In this document: piece after piece, positions 19,187-30,025 of the stretch
Position numbering within the stretch: position 1 is the first letter of the stretch
Layout of the letters: every line of letters begins with the position of its first letter
Assembly (NCBI GenBank): GCA_025361625.1
Contig: JANYKL010000035.1
Span: 1-58,248 of the forward strand
Length of the DNA stretch: 58,248 bases
DNA from: Acidobacteriaceae bacterium
Lineage (GTDB): Bacteria; Acidobacteriota; Terriglobia; Terriglobales; Acidobacteriaceae
Reading direction: 5' to 3'
Translations under genes and position numbers: made by a program
The notes under the pieces: generated by a model
Database searches by the model: none
Seen by the model: the letters and a program-made list of their open reading frames with translations, nothing else
Told to the model about the DNA's origin: nothing

Positions 19187-19930
19187 CTACAATTTTCCGG
19201 CCGCGGCCAAGATCATGTAGACGACTTGCGCCGCAGCGAAACTGACCCAAATGCGTTGTCGAATCCTTGATCGCCTGATGTCGCGTAGTAGGTCGGCCGA
19301 GGTCGGTTCGACCACGGTTCGTTCCGGTTTTACGGCGATCGCCTCAGCCGCTTGCACGGAGAGCGGTCTCGAGGGCTCAAGTGATTTCGGCTTATCCGGA
19401 TAAAACACCTTCGGGGTATCCACGACTTCCGACCACAGCGGCAATAAAATCCACGACTTTGGAATAATGTCCTCGACTGGCTTCGCGGTCAGATCGAGAG
19501 CAGGCAATGATTCCGGGGCCACGCGATCCGCCAGGCTCCGCAAGAGTGAACCCCACCAGAAGTGGCTTAGTTGGTCGGCAATCAGCTCGCCGACATCGAT
19601 CGGCCTTGATTCAAGTTCGAGAGGCGGTAGTGATTCTGGAGATAAAACGTCCCCGATGTTCGTGAACACGGTGCGAAACCAGGGCAGCCGCAATCTGTCT
19701 CCCAAAGCTAAACCCACGGCAACGGGTCTTGAAGTGAGCGTCAAGGGCGGCAGTTTGGCAGGGGCAAGCGTATCGCGCAAATTGCCGATTAATGATCGCC
19801 ATAGGGGTTGCGTCAGGCTCGACGGTGGAAGCAGGTCTAACGGGGGAATTGGCTGTCCGCTGACTTCGCCCAGATTTGCAGAGGTTGACTCTGGATACCA
19901 AGCTTCGGCGGCATTGGAGCGATGGGCCAT
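19187..19930 (-). CDS. Orphan protein with acidobacterial TonB-type repeats and a C-terminal membrane helix
   Basis: This 247-residue protein has three clear repeats of about 41 residues, at 41-72, 82-113 and 124-155. Each follows W-x3-L/V..N/S-L/I-x-D then A/S-P-x-x-L-P-x-L-x-L-x-S/A-R/K-P-V/I. A membrane helix (226-245) closes the protein. The same unit occurs in the N-terminal cytoplasmic part of acidobacterial TonB-like energy transducers, from memory of that family. Here three copies stand alone, and no TonB C-terminal domain is present. The function is unknown. It may be a split-off or accessory part of such a transducer. Confidence 0.6.
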   Translation of the reverse strand: MAHRSNAAEAWYPESTSANLGEVSGQPIPPLDLLPPSSLTQPLWRSLIGNLRDTLAPAKLPPLTLTSRPVAVGLALGDRLRLPWFRTVFTNIGDVLSPESLPPLELESRPIDVGELIADQLSHFWWGSLLRSLADRVAPESLPALDLTAKPVEDIIPKSWILLPLWSEVVDTPKVFYPDKPKSLEPSRPLSVQAAEAIAVKPERTVVEPTSADLLRDIRRSRIRQRIWVSFAAAQVVYMILAAAGKL

Positions 19931-19987
19931 AGGAACTGGATTTGAAAACTGGGAGGTCGGGGTTACCCGAGAATCCGCGTTCTCACG

Positions 19988-20011
19988 ATGTTATCTGTGG
20001 CGATAACATCT
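19988..20011. promoter_or_regulatory. Perfect 9-bp inverted repeat (possible operator)
   Basis: GATGTTATC (19988-19996) and GATAACATC (20003-20011) are exact inverted arms separated by six bases. The dyad lies about 60 bases upstream of the minus-strand repeat-protein gene (start 19930) in a 325-base gap. It is too AT-rich and lacks the T-run for a terminator, so a protein-binding site is the simplest reading. Confidence 0.45.
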
Positions 20012-20255
20012 GTCACCCACCTTTACGCAGCTTTACACCGAGTGCCCTGGATGTTCATAGCCGGATCGCAGTTTTAAACGGCTTGCGGGCATCGAGTTGA
20101 CCGGGGCGCAATGAGGAGTGGATACCACTCGGCGGGAGGAAATGAATTCGCGGGTCCGGCGTTCCTAATTCGCCCCTTCTAATGGATGATTAGGATTTAA
20201 GGGATCGGCAGTCGCGCTCATAGAATTGCGCGTCCGACAAGACGGGACGTGTAAT

Positions 20256-20639
20256 ATGCCGAAGACAGCAGGTCCGGGGAGAAGCGGATTGAGCAACGAT
20301 AAGCGGTCACCCACGGAACATCAGCGGCGTTTTCCGCGATACCACTTCGATACTCGCATTCAGGCGTCGGTCTTCCGCGAGGGCTTGACCACGATGCTAT
20401 GGGGCCGGACGAGTGAACTAGGGGAAGACGGACTTGGCGCGACCCTGAGCGGAGCGTTGCTGCTGGGTGAGGTCGTTTCGGTCGAATTTGCCCTTCCTAT
20501 AGCACCGCACGTCATGAAATTAAAAGCTGTCGTGCGCCGCAGTGAAGGTCTGCGGTGCGGGTTTGAATTTCTCGTGGTCACGGAGGCACAGAGACTGGCC
20601 CTCCGCCAGGCGTGCGTTGTGCTTTCGAATGCCCAGTAA
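20256..20639 (+). CDS. PilZ-domain protein
   Basis: This 127-residue protein has a PilZ fold: the RRFPRYHFD motif (RxxxR-like) and then RTSELGEDGLGATLSG in place of the usual D/N-x-S-x-x-G, followed by GEVVSVEFALP and VVRRSEGLRCGFEF. PilZ domains bind cyclic di-GMP. The first motif is present but the second is altered (E-L-G-E-D-G), so binding is uncertain. ATG 20256 is preferred over the upstream frame start at 20226. An EAL-type protein lies elsewhere in the window at 53787. Confidence 0.8.
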   Translation: MPKTAGPGRSGLSNDKRSPTEHQRRFPRYHFDTRIQASVFREGLTTMLWGRTSELGEDGLGATLSGALLLGEVVSVEFALPIAPHVMKLKAVVRRSEGLRCGFEFLVVTEAQRLALRQACVVLSNAQ

Positions 20640-20737
20640 AACATAGAGAAAATCACAAAAACTCAATTACTGGCGTAACTTTCAGCAACGCCCCGGGCCG
20701 CTTACCATCACCCAAGTGTATTGAGGGCAAGGACTGT

Positions 20738-23347
20738 ATGGGTGAGGAGCATCCCCCGGCGGGCGGATCGATTGGGCTGCTGAGGTTGGATAACCTGCGC
20801 CAATCCCTTCCGCAGGGTGTCCCAATCGCCCTTACGGAAACGTCCATCGTCGAGACGGCGCATGGCGCTTCGCTTGCCGACTCAGAATCCAGTGAGTCCG
20901 CAAGCGACAAGGCTACGAGCCTGCCCCAAAAATTCGAAGGGGGGCCCGACTCAAAAATTTATTTCGATCAGATACTGGAGAACGCGCCAGAAGCAATCTG
21001 CATCGTCGACGGTGACCGAGAAATTCTTCGCATTAACAGTGAGTTCACCCGGCTCTTCGGCTTCGCGGCCTCTGAAGTTCTCGGCAAGCGGCTTGACCAG
21101 CTTATCGTTCCACCGGATCGTTATTCCGAGACGGCGTGGATCGGCGAAGGGGTCAAGACTGAGAAAAAAATCACGCTTGAGACATGCCGCCAGCGAAAAG
21201 ACGGGTCGCTGATCGAAGTCTTGCTGTCGACTGCCGCGATTACGCAGAACGGAGCGAGCCTCGGCTTCTATGCCTCGTATCGCGACATCACCGAGCAGAA
21301 ACGGGCCGAGGAGCTGAACGCGGCGCTCTATGCGATTGCGGCTCGCAGCCAGTCTGCCGAGGACCTACAACAATTTTTCGCTGCCATTCACAACATCCTT
21401 GGGCAGTTGATGAATGCACGCAATTTTTATATTTCGCTTTACGATCCGCAATCGCAGTTGCTCAGTTTTCCCTATTTTGTCGACGAAGAAGATAGCCCTC
21501 CCACGCCGAAGCCTTTGGGGCACGGGCTCACAGAATACGTCTTGCGAACGGGTGAGCCGTTGCTGGCGACACCTTCCGTTTTTGCGGATCTAGCAAAAAA
21601 AGGCGAGGTCGAATTGATTGGGGCGGCGGCGGTAGACTGGCTGGGAGTTCCCCTGAAGCATGGCGCCGCCTGCATCGGCGTGTTGGTCGTGCAAAGCTAT
21701 AGCGAAAAAACACGCTTCGGAGAGCGTGACAAAGAAATTCTAAAATTCGTCTCGCAGCAGTTGGCAGCCGCGATCGAACACAAACGCAACGAAGAAGCAC
21801 TGCGCCGTTCAGAAGCTCGTTCACGATCTCTAATTCTGAGCGCGGCATTTGGCATTTGCCGCTGCACCCTCAGCGGACGATTTCTTGATGTCAACCCGGC
21901 CCTGATCAACATGCTGGGCCAGAGCTCGGTCGAAGCCCTACTCAAAACCAATGCGCGTACCGATGTCTTCGTCAACCCACTTGGACTCCATCGGCTAGCC
22001 GAGGACTACCGCCGGACGGGGACTCTGAACGGCGTCGAGGTGCAATGGAAGAGGAAAGACGGGCGCGTCATCATTGTCCGACTGAGCGGCTGCGCATCAG
22101 CCCTGAGTGACGAGCCTGAAGAAGTTCTAGAACTCATCGCGGAAGACATCACAGACAGGCGCCAGCTCGAGGAACAACTCCGACAAGCGCAAAAAATGGA
22201 TGCGGTGGGGCGACTTGCCGGCGGCGTCGCGCATGACTTCAATAACCTTTTGATGGTCATTAACGGCTACACGGAAGTTTTGCTCGAGCAGATGGAAAAA
22301 GGCAGCGACATGCACGGCAAGGTTCAGTCTATTCAACAAGCCGCCGACCGCGCCGCGACACTCACCCGTCAACTGTTAGCCTTCAGCCGCAAGCAGCATC
22401 TCGAATTAAAAGTGGTGGACGTCAACACTGTGATCGGTGATATGGAACGGCTGCTTCGTCCACTCATCGGCGAGAACATTGAACTCATCACCCATCTCGC
22501 GCCCGACACGGGACACACCAGGGCCGACGCCGGGCAACTTGAACAGGTCGTCATGAACCTGGTCGTGAATGCGAAAGACGCGATGCCCGGGGGCGGAAAA
22601 CTGACGGTGAAGAGCGCCGATGTCACTGTGCGGCCAAACTTCCGCGAGCATCGCTTCATTCATCCCGGACGTTATGCAGTAATCTCTGTAAGCGATACTG
22701 GAGCCGGAATGGACAAAGACACGCAGTCGCGCGTCTTCGAGCCGTTTTTCACGACGAAAGAAAAGGGCAAAGGCACCGGGCTCGGACTGTCGACGGTCTA
22801 CGGAATCGTCAAACAGAGCAATGGTTATGTTTTCGTTCAAAGCGAGCTTGGGGCAGGCTCAACTTTTTATGTTTACCTGCCTCGGGTAGACGATGCGTCG
22901 GAGGTTGTTCCTCCTACGCCCCCACCAGCGGAATCGGGTGGTTGCGAAACGGTTTTGCTCGTCGAGGACGAAGAATCCGTCCGCGAACTGGTGAAGCTCA
23001 CTCTGCTTGCTCGGGGATACAAAGTTCTCGAAGCCGCAAATGGAGATTCAGGACTGAAGACGGCGGACTCATTCAAAGGCCGCATTGACATTCTCATCAC
23101 CGACGTGATGATGCCTGGAATGGGCGGCCGTGAACTTTCCAAGAAGCTTCTGGAATTACGCCCAGAAATCTGCGTGCTTTACCTATCTGGCTACACCGAA
23201 GACGCAGTCGTGACCGAGGGGGCCGTCGGGCCGGCGATCGCCTTCCTGCAAAAACCCTTTACTCTGCAAAACCTTGCGAAGAAAGTGCGCGATGTGTTGC
23301 GCGCCAAATCGACGACCAAGTCAATTGCAAAATCGGCGTCACAATAA
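20738..23347 (+). CDS. Hybrid sensor histidine kinase (PAS-GAF-PAS-HisKA-HATPase-REC)
   Basis: This 869-residue cytoplasmic kinase has no membrane helix. In order it has PAS1 (about 70-190, [20 protein letters not shown]), GAF (about 200-345, [11 protein letters not shown]...LLATP), PAS2 (about 355-475), HisKA with His499 in GGVAHDFNN, an HATPase with [18 protein letters not shown], and a C-terminal receiver with Asp789 in [11 protein letters not shown]. The first ATG with a Shine-Dalgarno-like GAGGG is 20738; the frame is open to 20612 inside the PilZ gene. The intact receiver implies a phosphorelay to an unseen phosphotransfer protein. It is on the same strand as the PilZ gene, about 100 bases apart. 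Confidence 0.92.
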   Translation: MGEEHPPAGGSIGLLRLDNLRQSLPQGVPIALTETSIVETAHGASLADSESSESASDKATSLPQKFEGGPDSKIYFDQILENAPEAICIVDGDREILRINSEFTRLFGFAASEVLGKRLDQLIVPPDRYSETAWIGEGVKTEKKITLETCRQRKDGSLIEVLLSTAAITQNGASLGFYASYRDITEQKRAEELNAALYAIAARSQSAEDLQQFFAAIHNILGQLMNARNFYISLYDPQSQLLSFPYFVDEEDSPPTPKPLGHGLTEYVLRTGEPLLATPSVFADLAKKGEVELIGAAAVDWLGVPLKHGAACIGVLVVQSYSEKTRFGERDKEILKFVSQQLAAAIEHKRNEEALRRSEARSRSLILSAAFGICRCTLSGRFLDVNPALINMLGQSSVEALLKTNARTDVFVNPLGLHRLAEDYRRTGTLNGVEVQWKRKDGRVIIVRLSGCASALSDEPEEVLELIAEDITDRRQLEEQLRQAQKMDAVGRLAGGVAHDFNNLLMVINGYTEVLLEQMEKGSDMHGKVQSIQQAADRAATLTRQLLAFSRKQHLELKVVDVNTVIGDMERLLRPLIGENIELITHLAPDTGHTRADAGQLEQVVMNLVVNAKDAMPGGGKLTVKSADVTVRPNFREHRFIHPGRYAVISVSDTGAGMDKDTQSRVFEPFFTTKEKGKGTGLGLSTVYGIVKQSNGYVFVQSELGAGSTFYVYLPRVDDASEVVPPTPPPAESGGCETVLLVEDEESVRELVKLTLLARGYKVLEAANGDSGLKTADSFKGRIDILITDVMMPGMGGRELSKKLLELRPEICVLYLSGYTEDAVVTEGAVGPAIAFLQKPFTLQNLAKKVRDVLRAKSTTKSIAKSASQ

Positions 23348-23480
23348 TTAAAAGTTTATTTTTCTGGACGACCAATCTTCCGAAACTTTTCAATTCACTG
23401 ACAACTCCAATCCCCAAGGCCCTGTCGTAGCGTATCACTACGCGCGCTCGGCGCATCTCATTAGGCCAGGCAATTTGATC

Positions 23481-24440
23481 ATGTTAATTCGTGATTCCAG
23501 CGATATCGCTTCCTCCGAAATCACGCCGAAGGAAACCTTTTTAAGCCGTCGAACTTTTCTTGCTGGAGCCGGCCTGGCGGGCGCTGCGGCGCTGACCGGT
23601 GTCGCATTGCGAAACCTTGCCGATCCAGCTATCACGGTCAGCGCTAACGCCAAGATTGAAGGAATACAGAAAAGTTCTTTTAGCACGAATGAACAGCAAA
23701 CCCCCTATAACGACGTAAGTCATTACAACAATTTTTATGAGTTTTCGACGGATAAGTACGAACCTGCTGACCTGGCAAAGAATTTGAAAACACGGCCATG
23801 GACTGTTGTCATCGACGGCGAGGTCAAGAAGAAGCTAGTCCTCGACGTTGATGCGATTACTAAAATGGCCTCTCCAGAGGAGCGGATTTACCGTCATCGC
23901 TGCGTTGAAGGATGGTCGATTGTCGTTCCGTGGGTTGGATATTCCCTGAACAATCTGATTAAACGCTGTGACCCGACTTCGAAAGCCAAGTATGTGGAGT
24001 TCACTACTCTCCTCGATCCGAAGCAGATGCCCGGCCAGCGTATCAATGTCTTGAAGTGGCCATATGTAGAAGGCCTCCGAATGGATGAAGCGATGCACCC
24101 ACTCGCCCTGTTGTGTTTCGGTATGTATGGAGAAGTGCTCCCAAATCAGGACGGCGCTCCGCTGCGGGTTGTGCTTCCCTGGAAATACGGATTCAAAAGT
24201 GCAAAGTCAATCGTGCGTATCCGTTTTACGCGCGACCAGCCCTACAATACGTGGCAGCAGAGCGCTCCGGCCGAATACGGTTTTTATGCAAACGTGAATC
24301 CGAATGTGGATCACCCACGCTGGAGCCAGGCGAAAGAACGAAGGCTGGGGGAGTTTTTAAAGCGGCCAACCCTGATGTTCAATGGCTACGATCAGGTGAG
24401 CGGCCTTTACTCGGGCATGGATTTGAAGAAAAATTATTAG
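23481..24440 (+). CDS. msrP: Protein-methionine-sulfoxide reductase catalytic subunit
   Basis: This 319-residue protein has a twin-arginine signal ([16 protein letters not shown], about 20-36). It has the YedY/MsrP molybdopterin domain with the molybdenum ligand Cys141 in [14 protein letters not shown]. The C-terminal [13 protein letters not shown] and [19 protein letters not shown] segments are typical of the family. It reduces methionine sulfoxide in periplasmic proteins using electrons from MsrQ. The ORF extends to TTG 23475 but ATG 23481 is the natural start. msrQ follows 109 bases later on the same strand. It needs molybdopterin, for which moaA and related genes occur further along. Confidence 0.96.
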   Translation: MLIRDSSDIASSEITPKETFLSRRTFLAGAGLAGAAALTGVALRNLADPAITVSANAKIEGIQKSSFSTNEQQTPYNDVSHYNNFYEFSTDKYEPADLAKNLKTRPWTVVIDGEVKKKLVLDVDAITKMASPEERIYRHRCVEGWSIVVPWVGYSLNNLIKRCDPTSKAKYVEFTTLLDPKQMPGQRINVLKWPYVEGLRMDEAMHPLALLCFGMYGEVLPNQDGAPLRVVLPWKYGFKSAKSIVRIRFTRDQPYNTWQQSAPAEYGFYANVNPNVDHPRWSQAKERRLGEFLKRPTLMFNGYDQVSGLYSGMDLKKNY

Positions 24441-24549
24441 AGGATTTGACGTCGACTGCGCATCTGCGAGTTCGAACTTTGCCTACTACTTCTGCCTGCT
24501 ACGAACGTCAAGAGCGAGCTTCCAGATCACAATTAGAATTCCACAATTG

Positions 24550-25185
24550 ATGAACCTGCGCCACGCTAAGATCGCTTGTTTTTTCGCTGCCCTGATTCCT
24601 CCACTCCTTCTTGGGTGGCGGGCTATCCATGGTGGACTTGGCGCAAATCCGATTGAGGTCGTTACCCATTCGACCGGACAGTGGACGATTATATTTCTAC
24701 TGCTGACGCTCTCCGTTACTCCGCTGCGGCGATTGGCCCGGCAATATTGGCTCATCGGACTTCGACGGATGGTTGGTCTGTTTGCTTTCTTTTACGCAAC
24801 TCTGCATTTCGCAACTTACGTCTGGCTGGACAAGTTTTTTGACGTCCACGAGATCGTGAAAGATATTTATAAGAGGCCGTTTATCACAGTTGGCTTCGCG
24901 GCATTTACTCTTCTGGTGCCGCTTGCATTGAGCTCGACGGCTTGGTCCATACGCAAACTTGGCGGCAAGAATTGGCAGCGCCTGCATCGGCTGATCTATC
25001 TCTCGGCCATCCTCGGAGTGATCCACTTCATCTGGCTGGTCAAGGCTGACAAACGACAGCCCTGCGCCTATGGGTTCGTTCTCACCGTGTTGCTGAGTTA
25101 CCGGGTGTGGATGTGGTTCTCGACGCGAAAGGAAAGGCAACTGGCTGGCCCGGCTCCCCGGCCTGCGGGCCTCGGCCGAATATGA
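24550..25185 (+). CDS. msrQ: Heme-binding membrane subunit of the MsrPQ system
   Basis: This 211-residue membrane protein has about five to six helices and conserved histidines suited to heme b: LHFATYVW, RLHRLIYLSAILGVIHFIWLV. Segments SVTPLRRLA and RRMVGLFAFFYATLHF are typical of MsrQ/YedZ. It passes quinol-derived electrons across the membrane to MsrP. ATG 24550 follows a TTG 24547; either could serve. The pairing with msrP supports the call. Confidence 0.95.
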   Translation: MNLRHAKIACFFAALIPPLLLGWRAIHGGLGANPIEVVTHSTGQWTIIFLLLTLSVTPLRRLARQYWLIGLRRMVGLFAFFYATLHFATYVWLDKFFDVHEIVKDIYKRPFITVGFAAFTLLVPLALSSTAWSIRKLGGKNWQRLHRLIYLSAILGVIHFIWLVKADKRQPCAYGFVLTVLLSYRVWMWFSTRKERQLAGPAPRPAGLGRI

Positions 25186-25312
25186 ACCATTTGGCAGCAC
25201 ATTTTTTTCTTGTTCCACGATTACTTTCGTTTTCACATCGTTTTATAACGTTTTATAAAAACTTTTCACAAATAACCGGGTTGGCGCATCCTAGACAGAA
25301 ATAGGAGCTTAA

Positions 25313-26803
25313 ATGAATATCCTTGCTTGCCTGGCGTGGACTCGTCGTGGTTTGATCTCATTGGCCGCCGTTGCCGGCGCGCTTTTAACTTCCAGTTGCG
25401 GCTCCAGTGGCAACAGCGTCACCATCCCTCTAGCCGGCAACTTCAGCCGCTCCAGTTTGAAGGGCCAGTACATCATCGCGCAAACCGGAACAGGCGTTAC
25501 CTCATCCGGAACCTCGACGGCGGCCTTCTCTGAAACAATCATTTTCTCCGCCGACGGCGCTGGAAACGTCAGTGTGACAGTGGATGACTTTAACCAGGGT
25601 GGACAATTTCTCACACCTACGTCTTTGCCAGAAACAGGGACCTATACCATGTCGGGCGACGGCACCGGCAGCCTGACGGTTGCCGGGTCCAGTTACGCAA
25701 TCACCATGATCGACGATAGTCATTTCTATGTGGTGGAGCAGGACGGCGGGGCAACATCTTCGGGATATGGGGAACTCCAGGCCACCTCTCCCTCCATGCC
25801 GTCGGGCACTTATGTATTTAAGTCGCACCAGCAAAGCAGTAGCTCGCGCGTTGGCCGAATGAACATCGCCGGCGGTGTGATCTCAGGCACGGAAGATCTT
25901 TTGGATATCGGAATTACTGCGAGCAGCGTGGCAATATCGAGTTCTGCAGGCCTGAGCGCTCCTGATGCGAATGGGCGCGGATCGTTCACTCTCAGCGATG
26001 GAACGGCATTAAATTACTACGTCGTGAATGCCGGGAAGTTTGACTTTATGTCGAATGCAGGGTCGCTCGAGATCGGCTCGGCTGAAGCGCAGACTGGAAC
26101 ATTCTCGCTCGCAACTCTGGCCGCCGGATCCTCATATGTGTTTGGAAGTTCCGGGGATACCGGGGTAAGTGGCGCGGGCGGCGTCCATTCCGCTGGAGTC
26201 TTCACGAGCGACGGGGCCGGCAACATCACCACCGGAACAGTTGACTTCGTTCAAGACGCGACCCTCAATCCGGATGAGACGGTCATGGGCGGGACGTACA
26301 CGCTTGCAGCCAGTGGGCGCGGGGTTCTCAACTTAACTCTATCGAGCGGCACGATTAGTCCGCAAATTTTCTGGATGGTAAACAGCTCTCGCGCCTTCTT
26401 CCTTGTAAACAGCACAACTGGCGTGGAAGACGGGACATACTCACTCCAAACTGGCGGCCCATTCAGCGCAATCACCACGCAAGCTGCCTTTACGATGGAT
26501 GGCTTCGATTCGGGTGGGTTGAAAGACCGCACGGGCCTCTTTTCGCCTGCAAGTGCTGGAACGCTGAATTGGAATCAGGTGTCGAACTCGTTCCTCCCGA
26601 GTAATCCTCCGGGATTGGTTAGCACCTTGGGCACGACCGCAACCTATCAAGTGAGTGCTAACGGTCGGGTAACGGTGGTGGTAAACAGCGTGACGAATTC
26701 GACTCCGGGTATTGTTTTCTATCTAAGTTCTCCAAATACGGGAGTCTTGGTGGAAGAGGATTCGAACGTGGGTGGTGCGTTCACGCAACAGGCCAGTCAG
26801 TAA
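25313..26803 (+). CDS. Beta-repeat lipoprotein, acidobacterial type
   Basis: This 496-residue protein has a lipoprotein-like signal (SLAAVAGALLTSSCGSS; the lipobox has T-S-S before Cys rather than the usual L-x-G/A). The rest is Gly/Ser/Thr-rich beta sequence with recurring units such as FSADGAGNVSVTVDDFNQGG, FTSDGAGNITTGTVDFVQ and GTYTLAASGRGVLNLTL. This architecture is common in Acidobacteria, with unknown function. An AGGAG lies six bases upstream of ATG 25313. A strong terminator follows at 26821. Confidence 0.75.
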   Translation: MNILACLAWTRRGLISLAAVAGALLTSSCGSSGNSVTIPLAGNFSRSSLKGQYIIAQTGTGVTSSGTSTAAFSETIIFSADGAGNVSVTVDDFNQGGQFLTPTSLPETGTYTMSGDGTGSLTVAGSSYAITMIDDSHFYVVEQDGGATSSGYGELQATSPSMPSGTYVFKSHQQSSSSRVGRMNIAGGVISGTEDLLDIGITASSVAISSSAGLSAPDANGRGSFTLSDGTALNYYVVNAGKFDFMSNAGSLEIGSAEAQTGTFSLATLAAGSSYVFGSSGDTGVSGAGGVHSAGVFTSDGAGNITTGTVDFVQDATLNPDETVMGGTYTLAASGRGVLNLTLSSGTISPQIFWMVNSSRAFFLVNSTTGVEDGTYSLQTGGPFSAITTQAAFTMDGFDSGGLKDRTGLFSPASAGTLNWNQVSNSFLPSNPPGLVSTLGTTATYQVSANGRVTVVVNSVTNSTPGIVFYLSSPNTGVLVEEDSNVGGAFTQQASQ

Positions 26804-26820
26804 TTGACGGGTAAACTGCA

Positions 26821-26853
26821 AAGCCGCCGGAGTAAACGCCCGGCGGCTTTTTT
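26821..26853 (+). terminator. Rho-independent terminator after the lipoprotein gene
   Basis: AAGCCGCCGG (26821-26830) pairs with CCGGCGGCTT (26840-26849) around a nine-base loop, and a T6 run follows. It sits 18 bases past the lipoprotein stop, on the boundary with the convergent infB gene. Confidence 0.9.
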
Positions 26854-26902
26854 CTGCCCGAACATCGCACATGAGCCCTTGACGGACGCATGTATTATTC
26901 CG

Positions 26903-29857
26903 CTATTTGATGGCCTCGGCAGCGATTCTCTCGGTTATGAATGCTTCGATCGTATCTCCGGCTTTAATATCGCCGTAGTTTGCGATGGAGATACCGCACT
27001 CCATCCCGCTGGTGACTTGTGAAGCGTCATCTTTAAAGCGGCGCAGCGAACCGATCTTGCCCTTAAAAACGAGGACGTCGTCACGCAGCAGGCGGACTTC
27101 GTTATCGCGTTTGATCGATCCATCGGTTATGCGGCATCCGGCAATTGTGCCCACCTTCGGAATGCGGAAGGTTTCCTGCACAAGCGCTCGTCCCTGATAC
27201 GTTTCCTTAATCGTCGGTTCAAGCAGGCCGGTCATGGCGCGCTTGATCTCATCCTGCAACTCGTAAATGATTGAGTGCAGGCGGATGTCGACTTTCTCCT
27301 GGTCAGCCAACTCTTGCGCCTTGCGCTCCGGACGCACGTTGAAGCCGATAACTACCGCGTTTGATGCGGATGCCAAGAGCACGTCGGTTTCGGTGATAGC
27401 ACCTATGCCCGAGCGTAAAAGTTTCAGTCGAACCTTCTCGTTCGAAAGTCTGCCTAGCAAATCGCCCAGCACTTCGACCGAGCCCTGCACGTCGGCTTTC
27501 AGGATGACGTTGAGGTCTTTCATTCCAGCCGTTTTCAATTGCTCGGCCAGGCCTTCGAGGGAGACTCGAGAACTCTTGGCAAGAGTAGCTTCGCGGAACT
27601 TCTGTTCACGATATTCCGAAATGTCGCGAGCTTTCTCGCGATCGGTGACGACCACGAATTGATCTCCTGCAGATGGAAGGCCTTCGAGGCCGATAATTTC
27701 CACTGGAGTAGACGGTCCGGCCTCTTTCAAAGGCTTGCCGCGATCGTCGAACATGGCGCGCACTTTACCGTAGACATTGCCTACGACGAAGTTGTCGCCG
27801 GCATGCAGCGTACCGTTTTGTACGAGAATCGTGCCCACGGGGCCGCGTCCGCGATCGAGCTTTGCTTCAAGCACCAAGCCGCTGGCCGCACGCCCAGGAG
27901 TCGCCTTCAGTTCTTGCAAGTCGGCGGTCAGGCAGATCATTTCCATCAACAAGTTGAGGTTCGTTTTCTGCTTCGCCGAGACGTCCACGAATACGGTCTT
28001 GCCGCCCCAGTCTTCAGGGACGAGACCACGGTCAGCCAATTGCTTTTTGACACGCTCCGGCAAAGCGCCGGGCTTATCGATTTTATTCACCGCCACAATA
28101 ATGGGCACCTCAGCGGCGTGCGCGTGGTCAATGGCTTCGACGGTTTGCGGCATCACGCCGTCATCGGCGGCAGTTACCAGCACGACGATATCGGTTGCTT
28201 TCGCTCCGCGCGAACGCATGCGAGTGAAGGCTTCGTGGCCCGGTGTGTCGAGGAACACGATCTCGCGTCCAAAGGCTGGCGACGACTTATCGGTGATAGC
28301 GACTTTATAAGCACCGATGTGCTGCGTGATACCCCCTGCTTCGCCCCCGGCAACGTTGGTCGATCGGATGGAATCGAGCAAAGTCGTTTTGCCGTGATCC
28401 ACGTGGCCCATGATGGTAACGACGGGCGGACGCTGAACTGCCTCTGCGCCCTCTTCGCTGCTTTCTGTAGCTTCAGTTGTATCTTTCGCAGCCTGCTCTT
28501 CGAAGGTGATGACTTCAGTGTCGGCTCCGAAGAAGCGGGCCATTTCGCTCGCCAGTTCGGCATCGAGCGTTTGATTGATGGTTGCGAAGACTCCGCGCAC
28601 GACGAGACGCGCAATGACATCCTTCGCTCGAATGCCGAGTTTCTCGGCCAAATCTTTTACCGAAATTCCTTCGGTGATCGTGATGTTGCGCGTGATCGGC
28701 GCGGGCTCGCTGTTCACCGTCATTCGCGGAGGAGGAGTGTAGCCCTTCATCGGGCCTTCCTTCACTCCACGCGGAACGTATCGTTGACCGGGGCGGCGAG
28801 AGGGTCCACCTGGGCGGCTCCCGGGGCGGGTTGCCCCTGGAGGAGCCATTCCGACGCCGGCGCCAGGCCCTACGCCTAGGGGACGTGATCCTGCCGGAGC
28901 CACCCGAGTTGGGTGCATCGGACGGCGCTCGCCGGGGCGCAGCGGCGGACGCGCTTGTCCGGGCGTCATCGGTCGAGGCGTGCGTTGAAAAATTGGCTGG
29001 CCGGGTACCGGGCGTCCGGGCGCAGGGCGCGAAATCGCTCCGGCCGCGGCCGGAGGTGGAACTGGAGCCTTGTACACAGGGCGAGGGCCCGTCTGCGGCA
29101 TGATCATTCGCGGCAGTGGCACGACTGGGGCCGCAGATCGTGCTGGAGGAGCAACTGACATTTGTGCCACGTTCGACGGTGATGCCGATTCCGTGGCCGC
29201 TGAAGGGGCTTGTGCCGAGGGCATCGTTTGCCCAATAGGAGCCGGCGCACGCGGAGGTATGGCGATTGCCGGAGGCGTGGTTGTACCTGCGGCAGTCGCG
29301 GCTGGCGCGTTAGAAGGTGGCGGAGCTACAGGGGCCTTCGGCGGAATCACAACTACCGACGGCGGACGGTAGGTGGCAGCGACCGACGCCGGAGTGACCA
29401 TGCGCGGCGCTGGGGACGGGGTGGCTTTCGGCGTTTCGGCCACCGGCTTCGGCGGAATGGCTTTTGACGCGGGCTGACCCGCGGAGGCCGCCGGGGCAGC
29501 GCTTTCAGTCTCGGCTGCGGGGGCTGACGGAGCCCTTACAGGTTGCGCGACCGGAACTCGCGGGGCAGCCTTTTGCTGGATGGCACGTAGCACGTCGCCC
29601 GGTCGCGAAATGTTCGACAGGTCGATCTTTGTCTTGATGCCTTCTTCGCCAGCCGAAGTTCGAGAGGGTTTGGAGGAACTGGTCGAAGCGTCGGATCGGC
29701 CGCGCAGATGCTTGCGCACCAAATCAGCTTCGTGGTCTTCCAGGGAACTGGAATGCGTCTTCTTTTCGGTGACACCGACCGTTGTCAGAACGTCGAGAAT
29801 CTCTTTGCTTTTGACTTCTAACTCACGGGCCAGATCGTTAATTCGAATCTTACTCAT
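26903..29857 (-). CDS. infB: Translation initiation factor IF-2
   Basis: This 984-residue protein has an N-terminal IF2_N helix bundle (1-55, [21 protein letters not shown]). A long Pro/Ala-rich low-complexity linker (about 60-370) follows, then a second IF2_N segment ([19 protein letters not shown]) and the G domain with GHVDHGKT (about 482), DTPGHEAF and NKIDKP. The remaining domains include the C-terminal beta barrels ([23 protein letters not shown]). It brings initiator tRNA to the 30S subunit by GTP hydrolysis. It is the last gene of rimP-nusA-infB. No rbfA follows it, since the next gene is convergent. Confidence 0.98.
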   Translation of the reverse strand: MSKIRINDLARELEVKSKEILDVLTTVGVTEKKTHSSSLEDHEADLVRKHLRGRSDASTSSSKPSRTSAGEEGIKTKIDLSNISRPGDVLRAIQQKAAPRVPVAQPVRAPSAPAAETESAAPAASAGQPASKAIPPKPVAETPKATPSPAPRMVTPASVAATYRPPSVVVIPPKAPVAPPPSNAPAATAAGTTTPPAIAIPPRAPAPIGQTMPSAQAPSAATESASPSNVAQMSVAPPARSAAPVVPLPRMIMPQTGPRPVYKAPVPPPAAAGAISRPAPGRPVPGQPIFQRTPRPMTPGQARPPLRPGERRPMHPTRVAPAGSRPLGVGPGAGVGMAPPGATRPGSRPGGPSRRPGQRYVPRGVKEGPMKGYTPPPRMTVNSEPAPITRNITITEGISVKDLAEKLGIRAKDVIARLVVRGVFATINQTLDAELASEMARFFGADTEVITFEEQAAKDTTEATESSEEGAEAVQRPPVVTIMGHVDHGKTTLLDSIRSTNVAGGEAGGITQHIGAYKVAITDKSSPAFGREIVFLDTPGHEAFTRMRSRGAKATDIVVLVTAADDGVMPQTVEAIDHAHAAEVPIIVAVNKIDKPGALPERVKKQLADRGLVPEDWGGKTVFVDVSAKQKTNLNLLMEMICLTADLQELKATPGRAASGLVLEAKLDRGRGPVGTILVQNGTLHAGDNFVVGNVYGKVRAMFDDRGKPLKEAGPSTPVEIIGLEGLPSAGDQFVVVTDREKARDISEYREQKFREATLAKSSRVSLEGLAEQLKTAGMKDLNVILKADVQGSVEVLGDLLGRLSNEKVRLKLLRSGIGAITETDVLLASASNAVVIGFNVRPERKAQELADQEKVDIRLHSIIYELQDEIKRAMTGLLEPTIKETYQGRALVQETFRIPKVGTIAGCRITDGSIKRDNEVRLLRDDVLVFKGKIGSLRRFKDDASQVTSGMECGISIANYGDIKAGDTIEAFITERIAAEAIK

Positions 29858-30025
29858 CCGCTTATCGTGTCCTATTCTGTGTTGCTGATGTCGTGTATCT
29901 AAGCGCGCATGTTAACCTCGCGAAAATTTTTATCGATCTTAATTCAGTCGATCTAAATTCAGCTTTTTCTGGCGAGCCTCGCGCATGCGGTTCGAACATG
30001 ATTCCGAACCCGCCAGTCGATGATG

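Noticed and set aside
27539-28879. 446-residue plus-strand ORF
   Set aside because: It is antisense to infB, whose G-domain motifs are on the other strand; long antisense ORFs are common in GC-rich genes.
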